A stretch of DNA of 20,240 nt from Nemertoderma westbladi. Lineage: Eukaryota > Xenacoelomorpha > Nemertodermatida > Nemertodermatidae. Positions 7,935 to 15,891 of this stretch are shown here, one piece after another. Both the position numbers and the translations under genes were made by a program. The notes under the pieces were generated by a model. It was not told where the DNA came from, did not search any database, and was given only the letters and a program-made list of their open reading frames with translations. Position 1 is the stretch's first letter. Each line of letters opens with the position of its first letter. The stretch lies in NCBI GenBank assembly GCA_032718475.1, contig JAUCBJ010007890.1, positions 1 to 20,240 on the forward strand. Direction: 5' to 3'.

Positions 7935-8430
7935 TCATTCAAGCTGCTCAATACTGACTGAGTATAGTTCTTCAGCATTACTTTGTTCCAAAGATTGGGC
8001 TGGAAAGTTATGGTTCAATTCGTCAAGCTTCGTTGTTACATGGTTTTCCGTATCTTTATAGGGGGGGACACTGTTTGAGGATAAATGTTCAGTACAAGGG
8101 TATAATTCTGCAATAATGGACACATGGTCTGATTGATTAGATATCATGTTTTCAGCATTTGTTTACAATTATGTGATCGATATATAAGATAGCCATACCT
8201 CCATAAAAGGATGGACAAGGATCGTTAAATTTATCATCACTGGTATCAATTGCCACCAGATTGTTTTCTTTCATGAACTGATTGATTGAATTGATTGCTG
8301 TGATAACTTGGCCTGTACAACAACATCTGGAGCCCTGTTTGTCCCCAATATCATCATTACTGTCTGCTAGTATTATGATTGGCTCGATTATCGCGATGAA
8401 TGTAAATGCAATAAAGTTTGGGATTTGCAT
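7935..8430 (-). CDS. Possible two-exon gene for a small secreted or membrane-anchored protein
   Basis: Exon 1 runs 8430-8199: an ATG with an in-frame TGA directly before it, five residues, then a strongly hydrophobic run (FIAFTFIAIIEPIIILA) followed by DSNDD, which looks like a signal peptide or anchor. The exon stays open to a donor, G|GTATGG at 8199/8198. Exon 2 starts after TTATTGCAG (acceptor 8108-8109) and runs 8107-7935 to TGA. The 91-bp intron has GT...AG ends and the phases agree: 232 + 173 = 405 nt, 134 codons plus stop. The predicted mature part has five Cys (a CCC cluster, DPCP, YPCT) and an acidic Ser/Glu-rich end. I do not recognise it. Exon 1's first bases lie in a 75-bp inverted repeat with 10724-10798, which lowers confidence. 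It could be a decayed gene or chance. Confidence 0.33.
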
Positions 8431-8476
8431 TCAATTTCTGCAAATTTTTGTGCTCACTGATGCCAATTGGATGTAC
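8402..8476 (-). repeat. 75-bp inverted-repeat arm (pairs with 10724-10798)
   Basis: Read on the minus strand this matches 10724-10798 on the plus strand at 70 of 75 bases, starting GTACATCCAATTGGCATCAG and ending GCATTTAC. The two arms bracket the 1.64-kb TIR element, 367 and 242 bp outside its ends. Beyond each arm the sequences are unrelated. Confidence 0.9.
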
Positions 8477-8484
8477 TTTGATTG

Positions 8485-8843
8485 ATTGTAATGATTTTAA
8501 TTAAGAAGGTGATTATTGGACCTACTACTAGTCAGTTTATAAGCAAACTTCAAGTCTCCGGAACAATGATGGGACAAGGACACTCAATAATTAAGCGACT
8601 CTGCGGTCTATGCGGGGTTGCACGAAATAGACATATCGGTCATTGGAGATCTTCATAATGTATAATCTCCAATCCATTCAAAGTAGAACTGTAGAACGCA
8701 AAGAATGCAGTATTGTGGGGCGAATCAAACTGCGAGTCATCAGCGAACTGTTATAATTATATTATGGCCATTTTCTAAAAGTTTGGGTGTGCTGGGGGGG
8801 GGGGGGGGGGGGGGGGGTGGTGTCGGAAGCCTAGTTATAACTA
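8485..8843. other. Non-coding stretch with a 24-bp G run
   Basis: No gene. A pure run of 24 G (8794-8817) lies 26 bp from the left end of the TIR element. A short inverted pair, CATTGGAGATC... and ...ATAATCTCCAATCC, surrounds 8642-8675. Confidence 0.7.
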
Positions 8844-10481
8844 CAGTACTTTTTACAAATTCCATTTCATTTTAACAACTTGGCACAATTATTGGCCAAC
8901 TCTTATCAAGAGTCTCCAATAGTTGCGGTTTGAATGCATTGAGTTCTTGGTAAATATTGGTGGGCATTGTCTGGAGTGGCCAATAGTCACCAAGACTTTG
9001 TGTGTCTTGTAGGTTATTGAGAGACATTGGCTTGGCTTGTCTTCGTGTGATTTGAGACTTTTGTTAATTCTTGTTAGCAATTGAGGATTCTTTTCAGATG
9101 TTTGGCAAGAATTTTTAAGGCGGGGCTTCGTTCATGTGGCACACAGAACTCGGAGTACAAAACTGCCTAACATTATTTTACGCTTATAATTGTGATGCCA
9201 GATAGATGCCAGACATTTGACTCCCTGCAACTGAAAAATAGTGATCTTCACCGCAAATTGACTGCAAGTGAAATAAAATCTCGCTTATTGTTTTTGTTAG
9301 AAAACAATTCAATCTCAACAATTCAACAAAACAATTCCACAACTATTAAAATTAAATTAATTCTTCAAACCCAATAATCACATAGTTGGTGTTTGCGGTC
9401 ATTTTGCGCCATTGACTTTGTGATGCATAAGGTAGCTAGAATTAAAAATTATGCAGTGATTTGAGTGTAATAGTTGCGCTAGTTTTTATTAACTTATTAG
9501 GAAATATGAGGGTTTTTAGCTAATTTATATTGAAAACAGAGAATTATGATTTAGTTCAGTAATTCGGAAAGGAGTGCAAATTCCAGGGGAAGTTAACATA
9601 GAGCTAACATTTCAATATTGAATTATGTTGTTGTTTAAAACTGGGAGTTACTGTATTACCTTCAGCATCAGCAGATTATTTTTGAACTGCCTAATTGGGT
9701 GGATCAGGCATGTCACCAGCTGTTCAACAGTGAGGGGAGTTGAATCAAATGCAACCACTTACTATTAAGATTAACTACATTTAGTTGCTTTGTGTACTTG
9801 GGAATTGCCACAAATTAAACACTGTATAAAAAACCAAAGGATAAAAAAAAGGGATTTTCTAATAACTCAACATTGTAAACACAGCTGCAGTATGGTAACT
9901 GCGGGCACCCTCCTGTTGTGGTCTATGAATCTTCCTTTTCTTGTGTTGTCTAAGTTACTGCTTAATGAACTGATGTTTACAGCCGACTGGTATACTGGTA
10001 AAGTCCCTTATATAAGGTTACTACTGTAGTTCTTAGGAAATTTGCCTGGGTATATTTGGGTTGGTTGATGGTTTGGATACTACCGCTTTCGCTCATTATT
10101 ATTACTTTTAAATTGGCATCCTTTAAATATAGTGTGTTGTGGAACCGAAAACGTTTTGAAATATATAAAGAATAATTAATTATCTGATAACCACAAACAA
10201 TATGGAACGATATTGATATATGTACAGTAGCAGTAATGTGCGGTAAAAAAATGTTGTATATTAATTAAATCACAATCCCCACACAAGGAGAAGGAATCAT
10301 CTTTAGAAAAGTTCGGCATTCCTGATTTAAATTGATGGCAAAACTATGTTGGTCACTCTTGAGGGTTCTTGGTCTCTCTTTGAGGAAATTTTCACCTCTT
10401 GGAGGTTCTTGGCCAGTGGAAACCTCTTGGAATTTCTTGAGACAAGTTGGTAAAATGATATGGAATTTGTAAAAAGTACTG
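8844..10481. mobile_element. 1.64-kb DNA element with 38-bp inverted ends at TA (Tc1/mariner-like, non-autonomous)
   Basis: Left end 8844-8881 and right end 10444-10481 are inverted copies matching at 36 of 38 bases, both starting CAGTACTTTTTACAAATTCC. TA lies immediately outside each end (8842-8843, 10482-10483), the target duplication expected of Tc1/mariner elements, and CAG-start ends are common there. The inverted match can be stretched by CTA/TAG, so the exact boundary is uncertain. The length is near that of an autonomous mariner, but I find no long frame and no DDE/D signature inside. It is therefore non-autonomous or too decayed to read. CCAAGAG and TTGGCCA-like words cluster just inside both ends and could be transposase-binding repeats. 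Confidence 0.7.
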
Positions 10482-10483
10482 TA

Positions 10484-10723
10484 GGCCTAGCCATACTGTA
10501 GTATAATTGTTCGCTAAGATGGCTTGCAGCTTTTGCTGCACAAAGGCAAAGCCCTACTCGTGTTGCAAATGAGATGACTTCATAAATGAGAGATAGAGCC
10601 TACCTACGGAGCCCCCCTTAATTATTTACTTTAAGTTTGTCTTATAAACTAACTAGTACTGTAGGTCCAATAATCATAAAAAAAAATACCTTCTCAATTA
10701 AAATTTTGTGTTCTTTCTCGTGA
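10484..10723. other. No gene seen
   Basis: AT-rich stretch to the right of the TIR element with TACTGTAG words. Continues into the 75-bp inverted-repeat arm. Confidence 0.5.
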
Positions 10724-10798
10724 GTACATCCAATTGGCATCAGAGAGCACACAAATTTGCAGAAGTTGAATACAAACCCCAAACTTTATTGCATTTAC
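10724..10798 (+). repeat. 75-bp inverted-repeat arm (pairs with 8402-8476)
   Basis: See the partner arm; 70 of 75 bases match in inverted orientation. A 94-codon frame runs through here (10708-10992, +), but it crosses from this repeat into LINE sequence, so it is a chance frame. Confidence 0.9.
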
Positions 10799-10901
10799 CG
10801 ATATCTTTCGGTGTACAGTATAGAATAGATGAGATCAGGCATTTTGAACTTCCCGCTAAATCAGTCCAACCAATCAAATCACGAATTATCTCTCTATCTA
10901 G

Positions 10902-12154
10902 GATCGGCATGCTGCATTGCAGCTGCATTTTTAAGAATGCTGTGCCGGCTTGTCAACAAAATTGCACCGCCACAACTCCCTATCACCCATGACATTTGCT
11001 AGATCATCCGCATCTTTAAGGCCAGTGTCCTTTAAGATGCGTCTCAAGAAAGTCATGGGCTGTCCACCATGCTTATTCACTCCATGAGGCTGCCAAAGTA
11101 CAAGATTATGCACTGGCTGGTCCTCACGGCGAAAGCAAGGCGATTTTGTTCTAGTGTCAAGCTTGGGGGAACCAATGAGACACCTCCAATGTTATATAGT
11201 GTCTGGTTGGAGATGTGTGCATTGTACTTGACACAATGAACCCAGCGTAGCATTCTTGTGAATGTGCCATCCAGAGATTTGGTGTGCTCAGCAGTTAGAG
11301 CCCAGCATGGACTCCCGTAGAGGAGTACCGGAACTACTGCTGCTCTAAATAATCGGACCTAAAGTTTCCGATTAATTCTCGGTGACTTCCAAATCCTGGA
11401 AAGCCTATTCAAGGCTGCCCATGCCTTTCCCTTACGTATTCGAAGGTCCTCACCTGACTTCCGGATCCATGATCCCAGGTAACAGAAGTCGTCTACATGC
11501 TCAAGCATACCATCCTTTGAGCTTATGCTCATCCGATCAGAGACTTGCTGAGGACTTTCAAAGTTAACTGTCAGAATTTTGGTCTTTCTGGAGTTAATAA
11601 AAAGACCAACACTAGAAGCAGCATGTTCTAATGAGCTGAGGAGCCGTTGGGCTCCCTCTAATGATTCTGAGAGTACTCCTAAGTCATCAGCAAAGTCTAG
11701 ATCAGTTAGGTACTTGGCAGGATTTCCTCGACTTCTGGAGGGTCCCACGACCTTTACGGAACCCATTCTGATTTCCACGGAGCAGTCTCTCAATGGGATC
11801 CCTGATGCGATTTAATAGAATCCTATTGTATAGCTTTGCAGCAATCGAGATCAATGAGATTCCCCGAAAAGAACCATAGAGTGGGGGGTTACCCTTCTTG
11901 GGAACTGGCACCAACTTATTTGTTTTCATTTCTTGTGGGACTCTTGTTGTTTGGTACATGTCTACTATGATGGGATAGATGAGCTTTAAACACTCAGGTA
12001 TTTTAAAGACCTCAGGGGGAACACCATCTACTCCACTGGCACGATTGGTCTTAATGCTCTTTGCAGGAGCCTTCACTTCTGCAAAGGAGATATCGCCAAT
12101 GGGAATATATGGGAGTACAGACTCAGACACTTTTACTTCTATAAAGTTTATCTA
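10902..12154 (-). pseudogene. Non-LTR retrotransposon (LINE, RTE-like) with broken reverse transcriptase, copy B
   Basis: Reading on the minus strand from 12154: an RT N-terminal part (KTNRASGVDGVPPEVFK; KLVPVPKKG; FRGISLISIAAKLYNRILLN; NQNGFRKGRGT), then a frame change, then the active-site strand LDFADDL (FADD box at 11683-11694), FCYLGSWI, and the C-terminal SGEDLRIRKGK and WAALNRLSRIWKS region. After a stop near 11359 come LLYGSP, FRREDQP, LVLWQPHG and LKDADDLANVMGDRELW. Between FRKGRGT and the FADD segment much of the normal palm is missing (family knowledge suggests ~80-100 aa), so an internal deletion plus frameshift inactivates it. The endonuclease domain is absent: homology stops where a 22-bp tandem repeat begins at 12155. 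The RTE assignment rests on the C-terminal motifs and needs a tree. Confidence 0.88.
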
Positions 12155-12220
12155 ATTATCTAGTGCGCTCTTAATAATTATCTAGTGCGCTCTTAATAAT
12201 TATTAAGTGCGCTCTTAATA
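12155..12220. repeat. 22-bp tandem repeat, three units
   Basis: Units at 12155, 12177 and 12199. The first two are identical; the third differs at three bases at most (ATTATTAAG for ATTATCTAG). Each contains TAGTGCGCTCTTAATA or AAGTGCGCTCTTAATA. It abuts the truncated 5' end of the LINE exactly. Confidence 0.95.
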
Positions 12221-12381
12221 AGCTCAGCTAAAAAAATTATTATTATAATAATATTATTGTGGATGGATGGGGCCTAAATAAAAGTAGAAAACTGAAAACA
12301 AAAAGCTGACTCGAACACCGAGACAGTTCTTTATTTTAGGTACAGTACCGGTACCTATACTTACTGACGTACGCCCTATTG

Positions 12382-12411
12382 AAAAGTTTTACATGTACAT
12401 GTAAAACTTTT
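12382..12411. repeat. Perfect 30-bp palindrome
   Basis: AAAAGTTTTACATGT is followed at once by its exact reverse complement, with no spacer. It lies 5 bp to the left of the hAT target-site duplication. Confidence 0.97.
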
Positions 12412-12415
12412 ACGT

Positions 12416-13233
12416 GTGGCTATTAGGGCTCGATCGGAGCTCCGGCCTCCGGCTCCGGCTCCGGCCATTTTGGCACCTCCGGCTCCTGCTCCGGCTCCGG
12501 TAAAAATATTGCCGGAGTTAATTTTTTAATAAAGTATTATATTTCGTGCATATTCTAATCTGAACAATTATTTAACACTATAAGTACTGTAGTACAGCTT
12601 CAATATCAAGTATAATCTGATAATACTGCAGTATTTACTTAAAGTCAATGACTGACTGACTGTACTGCAGTACTGGTACTGGCCAGCTGGCTGACTAGCA
12701 GACTGGCAGACTATTACAGATAGGCCCTACTTTAAAAAATTGTAAATGCTATGATTGTGCACTGTCAGACTGTACCACTGCAGCCATTTACTGCTGTCAA
12801 GCATGCCATCATACTGTACTGCAGTACTGGTACACGTACGGTAGGCTACCTACAGTACACACCTCTACCACAGTTAGACAGTTAGCGAGTTAGGTACTGG
12901 AGGTAATTTTTAGCCGTCAGCGTCAGGCCGTCGCCGTCAGCATCAGGCCGTCGCCGTCAGCGTCAGGCGTCTGTCCGTGATAAATTAATTACTTAAATTT
13001 TAAATTGAAAATTCGTAAATCTATAAATTATGAAATTAATTAGACCTACAGTATGATATGATTGATTGTGAGCGATTGGCGAACGATAACCATACTTTAT
13101 TTTTTTTTAAATAAATAATTAAATTTTTAAAATTTTTGAAAAACTCCGGCTCCGGCTCCGGCCAAATTGTCCAACTCCGGCTCCTGCTCCGGCTCCGGCC
13201 AAATCCCAACTCCGATCGAGCCCTAGTGGCTAT
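12416..13233. mobile_element. Non-autonomous hAT-like element (12424-13225) with 8-bp target duplication
   Basis: The 802-bp element starts TAGGGCTCGATCGGAG (12424-12439) and ends with its exact reverse complement (13210-13225). GTGGCTAT stands directly outside both ends (12416-12423, 13226-13233), an exact 8-bp duplication as made by hAT transposases, whose termini usually begin (C/T)AGGG. No transposase frame inside. Just inside each end lies a ~60-bp GGCTCC-rich block (12440-12510 and 13143-13200) that shares the variant CTCCTGCTCC. These blocks are in direct orientation, not inverted. The centre is AT-rich with TACTGCAGTACTGGTAC words. Confidence 0.88.
12913..12971. repeat. 20-bp minisatellite inside the hAT-like element
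   Basis: Three units built on GCCGTCAGC(G/A)TCAGGCCGTC, at 12913, 12933 and 12953. The last is incomplete. A GC-rich island in otherwise AT-rich internal sequence. Confidence 0.9.
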
Positions 13234-13278
13234 GGCACTTTGGCATTTTCCAGGTACCTAAATAATTGCAACCAGCAT

Positions 13279-13364
13279 AAATGCCAAAATGCCAGAGTGC
13301 TTTTGGGGAACTGTAGTATAAATCCTTAAGAGTTCCCTAAAGGCACTTTGGCATTCTGGCATTT
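13279..13364. repeat. Hairpin 1: 34-bp inverted arms around an 18-nt loop
   Basis: Left arm 13279-13312 and right arm 13331-13364 pair at 30 Watson-Crick positions of 34. On the plus-strand RNA, three of the remaining four are G-U pairs and one is an A-C mismatch. Arms begin AAATGCCA and end GGGGAACT. Could be an RNA hairpin (precursor-like), a short foldback MITE, or a regulatory palindrome. No evidence of transcription is visible. Confidence 0.9.
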
Positions 13365-13531
13365 AATTGTAAATCATTATTAGTGATGATATTTCTACAT
13401 TATACAGTACGCCAAAGTGTCTGAGTGTGCATAGCATAGTAAGCATAGTTTTAGTTCCCCATCTCGGTGGGTGTACGATTAAATTAGATTAAAGCACACT
13501 AAGTCGGCTTGTCACTCTACCTATCTACATA

Positions 13532-13614
13532 AAATGCCAGAGTGCTTTTGGGGAACTGCCTGTGTGTAGAATGATTCAACAGTTCCCCAAAGGCACTTTG
13601 GCATTCTGGCATTT
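13532..13614. repeat. Hairpin 2: related inverted arms, different loop
   Basis: The right arm (13581-13614) is nearly identical to that of hairpin 1 (13331-13364), and similarity runs ~25 bp past it into flank. The left arm (13532-13557) lacks 8 bp relative to hairpin 1. The inner 18 bp still pair completely if two G-U pairs are allowed. The loop sequence is unlike that of hairpin 1. A third isolated right-arm fragment (GGCACTTTGGCATT, 13234-13247) starts right at the hAT target duplication. Confidence 0.9.
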
Positions 13615-14028
13615 AGTTGAAATTCATTATTCGCTGAGATCCGGGTAGGCCTAAATAACTTTATCCTTTTTTAAGAACATTCAGACATTAAGAACACTTT
13701 ACTGTATAAGTGTAAAGTGCACCAGTGTGCAGTGGCCATTTTAGGACAGATTTGTCTCAAATTTCACACAGACATTATCTGACCTATGTGTAACTGTGTA
13801 ACTTCATAGAAAAAAATAATTATGTGATTTTCCGCTTTGAGCAGCACGATTGAAAATCATGAGTTTATGGCTTTTTTCTCGAAAAGTCTATTTTTTCCCT
13901 GTTTTCAAATGTGCACCATTTCCTCAATTTACTTCAATTTGCAGGAAAATCTACAGATAGACACCCCAGGCCGTGTATTATTTAATGTGGTGAAAATTTT
14001 ACGGTTATCGTTCATATGCGTACCTCTG
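13615..14028. other. No gene seen
   Basis: AT-rich. A small 8-bp stem (CACTTTAC ... GTAAAGTG) near 13695-13720. The 75-codon frame beginning 13837 is low-complexity and runs into the 68-bp repeat, so it is not called. Confidence 0.5.
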
Positions 14029-14172
14029 GCAAAAGAAGCAGGTTACAGTGGTGGTGTTTTCTAACCAAAACAATAAACTAATCTCCATTACTTAATTAAC
14101 GGAAAGGAGCAGGTTACAGTCAGACAGTGGTGGGCTTTTCTAACCAAAACAATAAACAATATCTCAATAACA
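14029..14172 (+). repeat. 68-bp dispersed monomer, locus 3 (two units)
   Basis: Two diverged units with GAAGCAGGTTACAG / GGAGCAGGTTACAG and TTTTCTAACCAAAACAATAAAC. The second carries a short internal insertion (TCAGACAG). Same orientation as loci 1, 2 and 5. Confidence 0.9.
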
Positions 14173-14907
14173 TAGGGTATTTCATACTTATAGCAGTATA
14201 GTCTTATTTTTGCAATACGAAAATACCTGAGGTACGCATATGAACTATAACTAATTTTACAGCAAAAGATGACGATGTGCCCTTCGCGCAGCACGTGAAA
14301 AAGGACTGCCCGACTGCAGTATGCTCAATAGTACCGGCACTGGGCAGCTGGGCACTGCCCACTGCGTGGGTGTGGCCAGTTCAAGTGCCAAGTGCGTAGG
14401 CCTAAACGATTTACGGTTAGCGGAGATTTGGCGGACGTCACCTACTGTACAGCGACATCTCAGTCTTTCAGTGGTGGATAAAACAGGGTCTCGGTCCTGA
14501 AACACCTCCTACTGTGACTGTACGTGTGGTCGCTGCTCGATGGCAATGAAATTTGCCACGAGGAAGTCCCGTTCTCCTGTTCTATACGTCGACCTGACGC
14601 CCATTAGCTCACGTGGAATTGTGGCATTTTATACTACATGTAGGCTACCGGTAAATATTATATTATTTGTGTGTACAGGTACTGCGGTAATCAATAATTA
14701 TTCAATTTTAATAGGTCTACTGTAATAGTTTTTGGGTCATATTATTTAGGGGACCGTCCTTTTCAACGCCGTTTCTAATTGTCATTCTTCAGCTGCGTAC
14801 CGGTACATATTCAGATATTGCTTATACTGTCTGACCATTGACTAACTGACAGACTGATTGTCTGAGTCTGACCCAGGTTGGAATTTATGTAGAGTTTGCT
14901 CAACATG
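14173..14907. other. No gene supported; GC-richer patch
   Basis: 14270-14540 is richer in G+C than its surroundings, with short stems such as TGGGCAG ... CTGCCCA near 14340-14362. Two short frames exist (14257-14505 minus, 14540-14725 plus), but neither shows a domain, splice pattern or conservation that I can point to. A CpG-rich regulatory patch or an old repeat are both possible. Confidence 0.4.
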
Positions 14908-14979
14908 TGTGGCGCGCATTTAGGATCCTGGCGCGAAGGAACAGGGGCGTGTGGCGCGCATTGAGGATCCTGGCGCGGA
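14908..14979. repeat. 42-bp tandem repeat with GGATCCTGGCGCG
   Basis: TGTGGCGCGCATT(T/G)AGGATCC occurs at 14908 and again at 14950. GATCCTGGCGCG recurs a third time (minus strand) at ~15844-15855, at the broken end of the gag fragment. Confidence 0.9.
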
Positions 14980-14984
14980 TGGAT

Positions 14985-15487
14985 GTCATGTACAGTAGCA
15001 AAATGCACTGGCTGACTGGCAAGATGTCCTGTCCAGCCAATCTACTTCTGTACTTGAAATTCTACCAGTCAGCCCTGCAGCCAGTACAGTAGAGCCTATT
15101 TTTAAAAAGAGTTAGGCCTAGCCTTAAAAATTTTCGCTCGCTTCGCTCGCGTTTGTGTATTATGCGTGCCTACTGTAATACCTGAATACGCCCTACTCTT
15201 ATTTACTTTATTCATCATTCAAATAACATAATAACTGTAATAATATAGGGATATTTGATTACACAGTGATATTTTATCACCCACATTATGGACGAACCGA
15301 CAGATTGAGCATATTGACTGATTGAAGGTACCATATCCAATCCACATTAATCTGTTAATCATCATGGCCAATGTCAGGCCAAAGTTTTAATGTGTTTTGT
15401 TTAATAATCAAAGTTTAATTATGAGTTGATTGAAAGGTTTTTCAATTGTTCACACCAATATAGCCTAAAACCACGATTCAGCAGATT
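14985..15487. other. No gene seen
   Basis: AT-rich. 'TTTTCGCTCGCTTCGCTCGCG' near 15131 is an outlying relative of the GCTCGCTACGCTCGC words in the next repeat block. Confidence 0.5.
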
Positions 15488-15720
15488 TTCCATGCTCGCT
15501 ACACTCCGATTTAATTCATAATCACATCTGTAGGTAAAAAACAGTCGCTTGACCTACCAAAAATGTTAAAATTTTCTTGCTCGCTACGGTCGCAATTTAA
15601 TCACATCTGTATTTGAAAACAGTCGGCTGACCTACTATCTGAATATTATAGTATTACAGTATTAATCTTAACATTTCTGCAAAATTTTATTGCTTGCTAC
15701 GCTCGCATTTCCATGTTAAA
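15488..15720. repeat. Irregular ~85-bp repeats with a GCTCGCTACGCTCGC word
   Basis: Three related stretches. Each starts with a version of T(T/C)GCT(T/C)GCTAC.(C/G)TCGCA (~15493, ~15579, ~15690); the first two continue with TTTAAT...CACATCTGTA, then AACAGTCG.(T/C)TGACCTAC. The third keeps only the first word. The unit is degenerate and I could not assign it to a known element. Confidence 0.7.
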
Positions 15721-15850
15721 ATACTGTAGGATTATGTCTAGGTACTGCAGTACAGCAGTATAATGCAGTAATGATTACATGGTAAATGATTACAATAATT
15801 GCAAAATTTCATGGTCAATCTGTCAATGGTTGGCGGCGCCTTGGCGCGCC

Positions 15851-15891
15851 AGGATCTACCAGAGTGTAGAGTCTACACTCTGGCAGATCCT
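15851..15891. repeat. 41-bp near-perfect palindrome at the gag breakpoint
   Basis: Arms 15851-15870 and 15872-15891 match at 19 of 20 bases around a single central G (AGGATCTACCAGAGTGTAGA and its complement). One arm is the end of the gag coding homology; the other is an inverted echo of it. Confidence 0.96.

Noticed and set aside
8872-9057. Minus-strand 58-codon protein-like frame ending in a stop, with a TGCTAAC branch-point-like word upstream; looked like a terminal exon.
   Set aside because: It lies inside the 1.64-kb TIR element and its stop is within the terminal repeat. A similar chance frame opens from the opposite end of the element, so this is repeat sequence.
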